This document shows positions 45,364-53,956 of a stretch of 64,000 nt of DNA, piece by piece. The notes beneath the pieces were generated by a model that was not told the DNA's origin, did not search any database, and saw only the letters and a program-made list of their open reading frames with translations. Position numbers and translations under genes: made by a program. Position 1 is the first letter of the stretch, and each line of letters opens with the position of its first letter. The stretch is from Exiguobacterium sp. RIT594 (lineage in GTDB: Bacteria; Bacillota; Bacilli; Exiguobacteriales; Exiguobacteriaceae), in the NCBI RefSeq assembly GCF_003339585.1, contig NZ_QPKF01000001.1, forward strand, positions 806,001 to 870,000. Direction: 5' to 3'.

Positions 45364-46938
45364 TTAACGGGCATAAAGTAAACGTTCAAGATAACGTGAG
45401 AAGGGTTGAATCTTCAAACCTTGTTGACGATACGCAATGTACCCGTCTGGTCGAATCAAATAGAGACCGGCCTGTTTGATTCCGAACTTCCGGGCGAGTT
45501 CACCGCCTTGGTCGACGACACCGTCATCTTTCAGTTCCTGATGAATCGAAACGGTCTCAAACAAATCTGGATAAGAATAAGCTAATTCCTTAAACGGCAG
45601 GAGAATCTGTTCGTTCGCTTCCCGGGGGAGAAACAGCAAGAGCAGGAAATTACGATCCGCACGCCGTAATAACAGTTCATTTTTTTTCGTTCGCGGATTC
45701 ACGACTTCACTATAAGGCATCGGTTCTCCCGGACGTGGTGTCAAAAGTGGGAACCGTCCTTGTGTAACAAACAACCGTGACGTTTGATAGTTGCTGTTAA
45801 GTTGCGCGATCCGGTTCGTGACGTAGTGATGTAACGGTGTAATCTTTAAGCTGTTCCGAATGACTTTTTCCTGAAGCGGTAGTAAAAATGGAATGTTAAT
45901 CTGTAATAATTCAGTCGCGAGGTTCGTAGAACGTAGAATACCGCGTGCCGCTTCACGCCGCTCGACGCTGTAAGAATCGAGTAAAGGGAAACTTGCCTTG
46001 AACCGGTGAACACACCAAAGTTTCCAGGCTAAATTCATCGCATCGGCGATTCCGGTGTTCATGCCCTGCCCGCCAACCGGTGAATTGATATGGGCAGCGT
46101 CACCAATTAAATAAATCCGGTGGTGCCCGAATTTTTCAATGATTCGGTTGTGCACCCGGAACATGGAATACCAATGGACCTTCTTCAATGTAAATGGAAC
46201 CTTTGCACGATTTTTTAAGAAATCTTCAATGGCAGAATGATCAGTCGGGACAGTCCCGTTTGTCAGATTTCCTGTTATCCGGAAAAGATTCGACTGAAGT
46301 GGGAAGGATTCAATGACACCATGATCAGAAAAGAAGATATGCACTTCTTCGGAAGATAATGGCCAATCGACTTCAATGTCGGCCAGTGCCCAAGATTCCT
46401 TAAAAGACTTACCGCTGAACGGAAGTCCAAGTTCGCGCCGGACGAAGCTGTTGGCTCCATCCGCCCCGATGATAAAAGAAGCATCAACGGTTTCCGTGAC
46501 ATCGTTTTTTCGAATCGATGCGGTAACAAACGTCGGAAATTGGGCGAAGCCGGTCAACTCTGTTTCGCGTTCGACCGTATGACCGTCTTCTTTTAAACGC
46601 GTTTCAAGAATACGTTCTGTTTCGCTTTGCGGCAACAACGTGACGAAAGGAAACGGTGTATTTAAATCCGTAAAATCAAGTTTTGCCTGCCAGGCTCCAT
46701 TAACATATAAGTTCCCTTGATTGATTTTAATGGCATTCTCCATTAAAGCATCCGCTACACCAAGGCGTGCAAACAATTCGAGCGACCGGGCCTGAATGCC
46801 GATTGCTTTTGAAACGACAGATGGACCGCTTGCCCGTTCGATGATTCGAAACGTCAATCCGTAACGGGACAAGGCAAGCGCTAATGTTAAGCCGGTCGGT
46901 CCAGCCCCAATGATCAGTACATCTATTTTTTTCTTCAC
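45364..46938 (-). CDS. FAD-dependent aromatic monooxygenase-like protein
   Basis: 524-residue flavoprotein hydroxylase of the PheA/TfdB (group A) family. FAD-binding G-A-G-P-T-G at 11-16 after a beta strand, D-G family motif G-A-D-G-A-N-S near 158 and G-D-A-A-H near 277-281 are all intact. A C-terminal thioredoxin-like part (about 400-524) is present. Such enzymes add one oxygen atom to phenolic or polyketide-like rings with NAD(P)H; substrate cannot be read here. GTG start after AAGGGGGG. Not part of the conserved Bacillus order, so acquired or relocated. Confidence 0.82.
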   Translation of the reverse strand: MKKKIDVLIIGAGPTGLTLALALSRYGLTFRIIERASGPSVVSKAIGIQARSLELFARLGVADALMENAIKINQGNLYVNGAWQAKLDFTDLNTPFPFVTLLPQSETERILETRLKEDGHTVERETELTGFAQFPTFVTASIRKNDVTETVDASFIIGADGANSFVRRELGLPFSGKSFKESWALADIEVDWPLSSEEVHIFFSDHGVIESFPLQSNLFRITGNLTNGTVPTDHSAIEDFLKNRAKVPFTLKKVHWYSMFRVHNRIIEKFGHHRIYLIGDAAHINSPVGGQGMNTGIADAMNLAWKLWCVHRFKASFPLLDSYSVERREAARGILRSTNLATELLQINIPFLLPLQEKVIRNSLKITPLHHYVTNRIAQLNSNYQTSRLFVTQGRFPLLTPRPGEPMPYSEVVNPRTKKNELLLRRADRNFLLLLFLPREANEQILLPFKELAYSYPDLFETVSIHQELKDDGVVDQGGELARKFGIKQAGLYLIRPDGYIAYRQQGLKIQPFSRYLERLLYAR

Positions 46939-47027
46939 GGATAGCCCCCCTTATTTTACTTCTTAGCCGAAACTCGCTACCATTAAACTATCGACTGGAC
47001 GGCAAACCGTCTGAAAGGATGAGAGCA

Positions 47028-47249
47028 GTGAACGAGCAATTATTTACGACAGAACGTTTGATGAGTAACTTTAGAGAATACATGCAGCAAAACGAAGCGT
47101 ACATGACGAAAATTCAAGCATTAAATGCCTATTATAAAGTTGTGGCCGGATCAATTTTAGCGGATCGAATCGCCAAAAATGCCGATTTAATCGTTCGGAT
47201 GCGTCATCTCGAAGAAGCGTATCAGAAAGTGGCGCAGGAAACACGATGA
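47028..47249 (+). CDS. small helical hypothetical protein
   Basis: 73-residue, mostly alpha-helical protein without recognised domain. The GTG at 47028 follows AAAGGATGAGAG; the ATG at 47019 lies in that site. Its stop overlaps the CoA pyrophosphatase start (ATGA), so the two are translated together. Divergent from the monooxygenase gene. Confidence 0.6.
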   Translation: MNEQLFTTERLMSNFREYMQQNEAYMTKIQALNAYYKVVAGSILADRIAKNADLIVRMRHLEEAYQKVAQETR

Positions 47250-47857
47250 AGGATTTCCAATTAAATGATGTCAAGCGTGCATTTACGTCTTCGACAGAAC
47301 AACTTCCTAAAAATGCCGCTGCAGTTTTAGTTCCTTTAGTGGAGCGGGACGGAGAAGTGCATCTGTTGTTCCAAGTGCGGGCGAAGACATTACGATCGCA
47401 ACCGGGAGAAATTGCTTTTCCGGGTGGAAGGATTGATCCGGGCGAACAACCAAGAGAAGCGGCGATTCGTGAAACGATGGAAGAACTGAACGTCAGTTCT
47501 ACGGATATTGAGATCATCGGGACATTGGAGCCACTTGTGACGCCGAATCGCTCCATCATCTACCCGTACCTCGGCATTCTGACAGCGGAGGAAATCGACC
47601 CATCCCCGATGGAAGTCGATCACATCTTTTATGTAGCACTCGCTGATTTACTTGCAGCGGAACCGATTCAAGGCGAAATGGAGTGGCGAATTCGTCCCGG
47701 TAAAACCGTACCCACGGATCGTCTGGCGAATCGTGATGCATACGTCGACCGGACGTATAAAACGGTCGAACATTTTTATGAACATGAAGAGTATTTAATT
47801 TGGGGGCTGACAGCCAAAATTTTACGGCAGATGTTACGGACATTGACGCAATACTAG
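47246..47857 (+). CDS. CoA pyrophosphatase (Nudix hydrolase)
   Basis: Splits coenzyme A and its derivatives to 3',5'-ADP and phosphopantetheine. 203 residues. Nudix box G61-x5-E67-x7-R-E-T-M-E-E-L is intact and is preceded by L-F-Q-V-R-x-x-x-L-R-x-x-P-G-E-I-A-F-P-G-G, close to the CoA-specific upstream motif of the NudL/PCD1 group. Begins in the stop of the small gene before it. Confidence 0.87.
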   Translation: MKDFQLNDVKRAFTSSTEQLPKNAAAVLVPLVERDGEVHLLFQVRAKTLRSQPGEIAFPGGRIDPGEQPREAAIRETMEELNVSSTDIEIIGTLEPLVTPNRSIIYPYLGILTAEEIDPSPMEVDHIFYVALADLLAAEPIQGEMEWRIRPGKTVPTDRLANRDAYVDRTYKTVEHFYEHEEYLIWGLTAKILRQMLRTLTQY

Positions 47858-47917
47858 CTTTTTCACAGGTTCTTTTATATGATTAAGAATATCTGAACGT
47901 GTCAGGAGATGAAGAAG

Positions 47918-48124
47918 ATGGAAGAAGAAGAGTTATTTGATTATATCGTCGGTGATATGGTAAAAACAAAAGAAGGTTGGGTGGCAGAAGTCACGGCTGT
48001 ATTAACCAATACAGTAGTGGGTGACCTCTCGCATACTAAAAACTTTGAATCTCTCGGTTTTGAATTCGAGAAACAAGTTTTGATCAAATCAGAGATTGAA
48101 TTATTAGAGCGTAAAACAAAATAA
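47918..48124 (+). CDS. DUF2187 (YkvS-like) small protein
   Basis: 68-residue protein with a KOW-like beta fold: I-V-G-D-M-V, G-W-V-A-E-V, V-L-T-N-T-V-V-G-D-L and N-F-E-S-L-G-F follow the DUF2187 pattern. Function unknown. The ATG at 47918 follows AGGAG by nine bases; the ATG at 47909 touches that site. Has its own terminator. Confidence 0.7.
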   Translation: MEEEELFDYIVGDMVKTKEGWVAEVTAVLTNTVVGDLSHTKNFESLGFEFEKQVLIKSEIELLERKTK

Positions 48125-48130
48125 ACAGCG

Positions 48131-48160
48131 AACCGGACAGAATCTTCTGCCGGTTTTTTT
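48131..48160 (+). terminator. terminator after the DUF2187 gene
   Basis: AACCGG-A-CAGA / TCTG-CCGGT(T), one bulged A, four-base loop, then seven T. Confidence 0.88.
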
Positions 48161-48182
48161 GTGTTTCCTAATCGTGTAAATC

Positions 48183-48210
48183 AGGTTTCAGAAAAGTTAA
48201 ATGAGGGAAA
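48183..48210 (+). promoter_or_regulatory. sigma-B-like promoter before the osmoprotectant transporter
   Basis: AGGTTTCA, 14-base spacer, GGGAAA. The sigma-B consensus of Bacilli is close to (A/G)GG(A/T)TT(A/G)A, 14 bases, GGG(A/T)A(A/T). One mismatch. It lies 58 bases before the start codon, just after the previous terminator. Osmolyte uptake is a usual sigma-B target. Confidence 0.5.
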
Positions 48211-48268
48211 TTTTACAAAGATAATAAAGAATAGACTTGACTACATTAAGGTGTTGGAGGGATCGTAC

Positions 48269-49000
48269 GTGATTGAATTTAAAGCAGTTGGAAAAACATA
48301 TCCAGATGGAACGAAAGCGGTCCGAGATTTAAATTTTACAGTCAATCAGGGGGAAATCTTTTGTCTGATTGGTCCATCCGGTTGTGGGAAAACGACCACG
48401 ATGAAAATGGTCAATCGATTGATTGATCATACGGAAGGACAAATTTGGATAAATGGTCAACCGATTATGTCAATCGACGAACACGAATTACGTCGTCAAA
48501 TTGGTTACGTCCTTCAGCAAATTGCCTTATTTCCGCATATGACGATCGAAGAAAATGTAAGTGTCGTGCCGCATTTACTGAAATGGGACAAAAAGAAGGT
48601 AGAAGAACGTGTCCATACCTTGTTCCAACTCACCGGATTAAATGAGAATTTAAGAAAAAAGTATCCGGGTGAACTTTCAGGCGGCCAGCAACAACGCGTT
48701 GGTGTCATGCGGGCGTTAGCGGCAGAACAAGACGTCATCTTAATGGATGAGCCGTTCTCGGCACTCGATCCGATTTCGAGAGATCAATTACAAAATGATT
48801 TATTGCGATTGAACGCAGAACTCGGTAAAACTATCTTATTCGTAACCCATGACATGAATGAAGCGTTAAAACTCGGCAGCCGGATTTGTTTAATGAACGA
48901 GGGCGAGATCGTTTTAATCGGGACAAAAGAAGAAATCTTGGCCAGTAAGGATGAATTCGTTCAAGAGTTCATGGGACAAGTCAGGGGGACTTTCCAATGA
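48269..49000 (+). CDS. osmoprotectant ABC transporter, ATP-binding protein (OpuC/ProV type)
   Basis: ATPase of a quaternary-amine importer, 243 residues. Walker A G-P-S-G-C-G-K-T-T at 35-43, signature L-S-G-G-Q-Q-Q-R near 134, Walker B L-M-D-E-P-F-S-A-L-D near 156. It stops after the switch His region and lacks the C-terminal CBS pair that OpuA and OpuC ATPases use to sense ionic strength. The GTG at 48269 follows TTGGAGGGATC. Coupled to the permease by a four-base overlap. Confidence 0.87.
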   Translation: MIEFKAVGKTYPDGTKAVRDLNFTVNQGEIFCLIGPSGCGKTTTMKMVNRLIDHTEGQIWINGQPIMSIDEHELRRQIGYVLQQIALFPHMTIEENVSVVPHLLKWDKKKVEERVHTLFQLTGLNENLRKKYPGELSGGQQQRVGVMRALAAEQDVILMDEPFSALDPISRDQLQNDLLRLNAELGKTILFVTHDMNEALKLGSRICLMNEGEIVLIGTKEEILASKDEFVQEFMGQVRGTFQ

Positions 49001-50514
49001 CAGGATTGTTTGAGACGTATCAGGACCGTAAAGCTGAATTACTGCAGGCTTTAATTGAACATATTCAACTGTCTGTTCTATCACTTGTAATTGCCTGTCT
49101 GATTGCAATTCCCCTCGGTATTTATCTGTCGCGGCATAAAAAGTTTAGTGAATGGTCAATTGGCGTCACGTCAGTCATCCAAACGATTCCTTCACTTGCG
49201 TTGCTTGGCTTGATGATTCCGCTCGTTGGAATCGGGACGGTTCCGTCAGTCATCGCTCTTGTTTTGTATGCTCTTCTTCCGATCGTTCGTAATACGTACA
49301 CGGGCTTAGCAGAAGTAGACCCTTCCTTGAAAGAAGCGGCACGCGCTTGCGGGATGACACCGATGCAAAGTCTGATGAAAGTCGAGTTGCCGCTCGCCTT
49401 ACCTGTCATGATGGCCGGCATCCGGACAGCAATGGTCCTGATTATCGGGACAGCGACGATTGCCGCCTTGATTGGTGCAGGAGGACTCGGCTCAATTATT
49501 CTGCTCGGGATTGACCGGAACGATAATTATCTCCTCTTACTCGGTGCAATTCCTGCCGCTTTGTTGGCACTTTTGTTTGATGCGTTGTTAAGACAGACGG
49601 AAGTTGCTACAAAAAAACGCCAAACGGGCCGACTCGTCGTCGCACTTGCCTTAATCGCGACATTGATCATCACACCGTTTGCGCTCGGACGGACCGAGCA
49701 ACCGGATTTGGTCGTCGCCGGAAAATTAGGTGTCGAACCAGAAATTCTGATGAATATGTACAAATTAGTCATCGAAGATCAGACGGATTTGAATGTCCAA
49801 GTCAAACCGAACTTCGGGAAAACGACATTTGTCTATAAAGCTCTACAGTCCGGCGACATTGACTTGTATCCGGAATTTACGGGAACAGTCCTTGCCAGTC
49901 TAATCAACGAAAAGCCGGTCTCAAACGATAAACAAGCCGTCTTTGAACAGGCACGTGACGGACTTGTTAAACAAAAACTGGCATTACTGCCACCGATGAA
50001 CTACAACAATACGTATGCCGTTGCCGTTCCGAAAAAAGTAGCGGATCAATACAAATTAAAAACGATTTCCGATTTACAGCAAGTAGCGGATCAATTAAAA
50101 GCCGGATTCACATTAGAATTTAAAGATCGTCAAGACGGTTACAAAGGGATTCAGGAAAAGTATGGCGTTAACTTTAAAGAAGTCGTGACGATGGAGCCGA
50201 AATTACGGTATAAAGCTGTAGAGTCGGGAGACATCCAAGTCATTGATGCCTATTCGACCGATCCGGAAATCGCAAAATACAATATGGTTGTCCTGGAAGA
50301 CGATCAACAGTTATTCCCGCCTTACGAGGGAGCACCTCTTCTTCGTCAAGAGACGTTAGATGAGTATCCGGAAGTCGAACAGGCATTAAAACAGCTGGAC
50401 GGAAAAATTTCCGATAGTGAGATGTCGAAAATGAATGAAGCGGTCGCTTATGGTGGAAAAACGGCGAACGAAGTCGCACGCGACTATTTACGGAAAGAAG
50501 GAATTTTGAAATGA
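48997..50514 (+). CDS. osmoprotectant ABC transporter, permease fused to substrate-binding protein
   Basis: 505 residues: a ProW-type permease (about 1-215, six helices, with the E-A-A-R-A-C-G-M-T coupling motif near 112-120) followed by a periplasmic-type binding domain (about 230-505) that starts A-G-K-L-G-V-E-P-E-I. The binding domain belongs to the OpuAC/OpuCC-like glycine betaine, carnitine or choline group. Fusions of this kind occur in Gram-positive bacteria. Which compatible solute it takes cannot be told by eye. Confidence 0.87.
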   Translation: MTGLFETYQDRKAELLQALIEHIQLSVLSLVIACLIAIPLGIYLSRHKKFSEWSIGVTSVIQTIPSLALLGLMIPLVGIGTVPSVIALVLYALLPIVRNTYTGLAEVDPSLKEAARACGMTPMQSLMKVELPLALPVMMAGIRTAMVLIIGTATIAALIGAGGLGSIILLGIDRNDNYLLLLGAIPAALLALLFDALLRQTEVATKKRQTGRLVVALALIATLIITPFALGRTEQPDLVVAGKLGVEPEILMNMYKLVIEDQTDLNVQVKPNFGKTTFVYKALQSGDIDLYPEFTGTVLASLINEKPVSNDKQAVFEQARDGLVKQKLALLPPMNYNNTYAVAVPKKVADQYKLKTISDLQQVADQLKAGFTLEFKDRQDGYKGIQEKYGVNFKEVVTMEPKLRYKAVESGDIQVIDAYSTDPEIAKYNMVVLEDDQQLFPPYEGAPLLRQETLDEYPEVEQALKQLDGKISDSEMSKMNEAVAYGGKTANEVARDYLRKEGILK

Positions 50515-51395
50515 GATTATTATTGATCAGTAATCCGACGGCAGGAACGAACCGCGCCGGACTTTTACAGGATGTGATTGATCCGTTGGCAGCGATGTTT
50601 GATGAAATCGTCATCCGTCAGACGGCTCAAGCCCTGGATGCCTTACATTTCGCGGAAGAAGCGGATGGTTTTGACGCGCTCGTCGTCATTGGCGGAGACG
50701 GAACAGTTTTTGAAGTCATCAACGGGATCGCGAAACTGGAAAACCGTCCGGTTCTCGGTATCATTCCGGGAGGCACATGTAACGATTTTGCGCGGACCTT
50801 GGGCTTGCCGATGGTTCCCCGGCTAGCTGCTGAGATGATAGCGACCCAGCAAATCGTCGAAGTCGATCTTGGTCAAGTCAATGATACGTACTTCTTGAAT
50901 TTCGTTGGTTTGGGTCTTGTTGCGGAAGCGTCCATCGGGATTGATACGGAAGAAAAAGCACGCTTGGGTAAAATGGGATATTACCTCTCGACAATCCGGT
51001 CAAGTATGGAAGCAGAGCCTTTTTCGTACGAACTGGAGTTAGCGGAAGGTCAAAAAATGACCGGAGAAGCGGTCTTGATTTTAGCTGCGAACGGCGAATC
51101 ACTCGGCGGCATTGAAACCAACCTGTCGCAAGGGGCTTACAACGATGGAAAACTGGATCTTGTAATCGTCGACGAAGTGAACTTGACGACGATCCGAGAT
51201 GTCATCTTACAAAAAATCGGTCTAGCGACGGAACCGTCGTTTACGCATGTTTTGACTAGCGGCTTCACCCTGAAGACCGATTCTCCGAAAGTCATTGATA
51301 CGGATGGAGAAAAGGCGATGCATTCGCCAATCGAAGTCAAAGTATTACCGGAATATTTAAAGATGTACAGTGGTCGAATCGATACATTAGTATAA
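50511..51395 (+). CDS. diacylglycerol kinase family lipid kinase (YegS/BmrU type)
   Basis: 294-residue lipid kinase with N-P-T-A-G near 8-12, the nucleotide motif G-G-D-G-T at 61-65 and I-P-G-G-T-C-N-D-F-A-R near 82-92. Phosphorylates a membrane lipid such as diacylglycerol or similar; the substrate in this subgroup varies. Starts in the stop of the transporter gene (ATGA), so it belongs to the same operon, which is unusual for a lipid kinase and may reflect envelope adjustment under osmotic stress (inference). Confidence 0.86.
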   Translation: MRLLLISNPTAGTNRAGLLQDVIDPLAAMFDEIVIRQTAQALDALHFAEEADGFDALVVIGGDGTVFEVINGIAKLENRPVLGIIPGGTCNDFARTLGLPMVPRLAAEMIATQQIVEVDLGQVNDTYFLNFVGLGLVAEASIGIDTEEKARLGKMGYYLSTIRSSMEAEPFSYELELAEGQKMTGEAVLILAANGESLGGIETNLSQGAYNDGKLDLVIVDEVNLTTIRDVILQKIGLATEPSFTHVLTSGFTLKTDSPKVIDTDGEKAMHSPIEVKVLPEYLKMYSGRIDTLV

Positions 51396-51422
51396 AGCTG
51401 TCCACCAATTGAATTATTTACT

Positions 51423-51457
51423 AATCGAAGTCCATTACGCGGACTTCGATTTTTTTA
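51423..51457 (+). terminator. terminator after the lipid kinase
   Basis: AATCGAAGTCC / GGACTTCGATT stem, seven-base loop, T run of seven. Confidence 0.93.
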
Positions 51458-51592
51458 TCTTAAAACCCATTTGATTCATCACGAATATGCGGTTATGCTT
51501 TGACGCTTTAAAGAAAATGTTTGATAAAGGATGACTTCCCGGACGAACTTTTGTACAATGGAAAAGTATTTTTGAAAAGGAGGTCGAGTGCC

Positions 51593-52939
51593 ATGAAAGG
51601 AAATGCATGGGCTTCGAAGATCGGATTTATTTTAGCGGCAGCTGGATCAGCGATTGGGCTGGGCGCCATTTGGAAGTTTCCCTATACAACGGGAACAAAC
51701 GGAGGTGGGGCATTTTTATTATTATTTTTAGCCTTTACGCTCTTGCTCGGATTACCGGTCCTGATTGCAGAGTTCTTAATCGGTCGGACGAGTGGAAAAA
51801 CAGCGTTACAGGCTTTTTCAGAGCTTGGTCATAAAAAATATACGTTTATTGGCTGGCTTGGTGTCATCGCCTGTTTTCTGCTACTCTCGTTTTACAGTGT
51901 CATCGGTGGCTGGGTTCTCATCTATATCGTGTTAGGGTTTTCCGGTAATTTAACCGCGATGAGCGGAGCGGATTTAGGAGAATTATTTGCCACAGTCTCG
52001 GGTTCTCCCGCTTACGCCATTACTGGACAGCTGATTTTCTTGCTCATTACATGTGTGATCGTTTTACGCGGCGTACAGGCCGGAATCGAAAAAATGAGTA
52101 AAATCATGATGCCGCTACTGTTTCTGTGTTTCATCATTCTTGTTGTCCGTTCGTTGACGCTTGAAGGCGCAGGGGCAGGAGTCCGCTTCTTTATCGAACC
52201 GGACTTCTCTGCCTTAAACCGGACATCGGTCCTTAGTGCATTAGGGCAAGCATTCTTTTCTTTATCGTTAGGCGTATCAGCGATGCTGACTTATGCTTCA
52301 TACATGAAGGAACGGGGGCAAATTAATCGATCCGCTGCGTGGATTGTGTCACTGAATGTCGTCGTCTCCTTGCTTGCTGGATTCGCCATTTTCCCAGCAG
52401 TTTTTGCCTCGGGTCTTGATCCGGCAGAAGGACCGTCTTTATTGTTCATCGTCCTGCCGACGGTGTTTAGTCAAATCCAATTCGGTTCCCTGTTTTTGGT
52501 CCTGTTCTTCCTCTTGTTTGCATTCGCATCAATCACGTCTTCGATTGCGATGCTTGAAGTGGTAGTATCGGCAATTACTGACCGGAAAGAAACGGCGACC
52601 TTCCGAGATAAAAAGCGCAATACGATGATTGCGACAATATTAATTGGTGTGATTGGTATCCCGTCCGCTCTGTCGTTTGGTTTGGCATCTGACATCACGT
52701 GGATGGATAAGACGATTTTTGACTGGATGGATTTTACCGTTTCAAACATTCTCATGCCGATCGGCGCCTTGTTAATTTCATTTTTTGCCGGATTTAAATT
52801 GGACCGGACCCTGGTTGAACAAGAACTTGTGACAAGCCCGATGATGAAACGCTTACTGCCATTCTGGCGTTTTAGTATTTGTTATCTGAGTCCGGTCGCG
52901 ATTTTGATTATCTTGATTTGGCCGCTGTTCGGTTCTTAA
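51593..52939 (+). CDS. sodium-dependent transporter (NSS/SNF family)
   Basis: 448-residue membrane protein with about eleven helices. The N-terminal G-F-I-L-A-A-A-G-S-A-I-G-L-G-A-I-W-K-F-P segment is the hallmark of neurotransmitter:sodium symporters and forms the Na+ and substrate site. Bacterial members carry amino acids such as tryptophan, tyrosine or leucine; the substrate here is unknown. ATG at 51593 after AAAAGGAGG. Single gene between two terminators. Confidence 0.92.
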   Translation: MKGNAWASKIGFILAAAGSAIGLGAIWKFPYTTGTNGGGAFLLLFLAFTLLLGLPVLIAEFLIGRTSGKTALQAFSELGHKKYTFIGWLGVIACFLLLSFYSVIGGWVLIYIVLGFSGNLTAMSGADLGELFATVSGSPAYAITGQLIFLLITCVIVLRGVQAGIEKMSKIMMPLLFLCFIILVVRSLTLEGAGAGVRFFIEPDFSALNRTSVLSALGQAFFSLSLGVSAMLTYASYMKERGQINRSAAWIVSLNVVVSLLAGFAIFPAVFASGLDPAEGPSLLFIVLPTVFSQIQFGSLFLVLFFLLFAFASITSSIAMLEVVVSAITDRKETATFRDKKRNTMIATILIGVIGIPSALSFGLASDITWMDKTIFDWMDFTVSNILMPIGALLISFFAGFKLDRTLVEQELVTSPMMKRLLPFWRFSICYLSPVAILIILIWPLFGS

Positions 52940-52972
52940 GAAGAAAAATATAGTGACTACCTGTCTTTTGAA

Positions 52973-53010
52973 AAAGTTCGTCTGCATTTTTTTGCGGATG
53001 GACTTTTTTT
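52973..53010 (+). terminator. terminator after the NSS transporter
   Basis: AAAGTTCGTCTGCA / TGCGGATGGACTTT with G-T pairs, T-rich loop and T tail. Confidence 0.85.
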
Positions 53011-53087
53011 GTCGCCGGTAAGGTCGCAGAAATCAAACTTGAGGCGGATGCAACACGTCATAGATTATGGTGAAATAAGAAATACAG

Positions 53088-53115
53088 AGGACTAACATTT
53101 CGCTAAAACGGGAAA
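53088..53115 (+). promoter_or_regulatory. sigma-B-like promoter before xpaC-telA
   Basis: AGGACTAA, 14-base spacer, GGGAAA, about 95 bases before the xpaC-type start. Same -10 and spacer as the site at 48183. The remaining 90 bases to the gene are A/T-rich with no other clear element. Confidence 0.4.
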
Positions 53116-53209
53116 CTTTTTGTTATATGATTCGTAATGGTAAGATATAAGTAATAAATAACTAACCTGAAGACAGATAGAAGAAACAATCAAAAGGGGT
53201 GGTGATGAA

Positions 53210-53956
53210 ATGAAGCCTTCTACATGGTGGGTCCTTGGATCAATCGGTCTGATGTTCGTATTTCTTCAAGTGGCGGATGCCTTGAATTTTTCCGGTATCT
53301 TCATTGCATTAGGTCTCTGGTTCATCTGGAGCGGTTATCGCGCTAAACCGGGAAAACGGTATCGGACTGAACGGAAATCAACGGAACTAAAACGCCAAAA
53401 CGTTAAAAAGAAACTGTTACTGGATGACGAAGACGAGTTCGTCGGAAGTGTCATCTTAAAACCGGAACAAGCAACACGCAGATTTGATGAAACGGATGAT
53501 TTAGAGCTTCAAGTCTTACAACGAACAGTCGAAGAAGGATTCGTCAAACTTCAATCCTTTGATCAAATTATTCCGGCGATTCGTGATAGTGAAATCCGGT
53601 CCGAGATGCGGATCGTTTCCCGTGAAGCCCATGTGTTGTTTGAAGAACTGTTTACGGCGCCGCGTGAAGTCAAAAAAGTCCGTGATTTCTTTACATTCTA
53701 TTTAGATTCCCTGCTCTCGATCTCAGAAAAATTTGCAGATCTCGAACGACGAGGGGCGCAAGTTCAAATGGAAACACGGGAACAATTACAATCCAACCTC
53801 AAACTCATCGCTGAAAAACTAAAACAACAGCAAACACTGTTGTTGGAAGGCGATACGGTAGATTTAGAACGTGAATTGTTGACGATTGAAAAGGTTTTGG
53901 CACAAGAGTCGGAACAACGAAAACAGGAGGAGAGTTATAAACATGACCCATTCTGA
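53210..53956 (+). CDS. XpaC-like membrane protein
   Basis: 248 residues with two close N-terminal membrane helices (about 5-45), then a long charged helical part (about 100-240) that looks like coiled coil. Family name comes from hydrolysis of 5-bromo-4-chloroindolyl phosphate in B. subtilis, where xpaC is followed by the TelA-type gene yaaN, as here. Real function unresolved. ATG after AAGGGGTGGTG. Overlaps telA by 14 bases. Confidence 0.82.
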   Translation: MKPSTWWVLGSIGLMFVFLQVADALNFSGIFIALGLWFIWSGYRAKPGKRYRTERKSTELKRQNVKKKLLLDDEDEFVGSVILKPEQATRRFDETDDLELQVLQRTVEEGFVKLQSFDQIIPAIRDSEIRSEMRIVSREAHVLFEELFTAPREVKKVRDFFTFYLDSLLSISEKFADLERRGAQVQMETREQLQSNLKLIAEKLKQQQTLLLEGDTVDLERELLTIEKVLAQESEQRKQEESYKHDPF

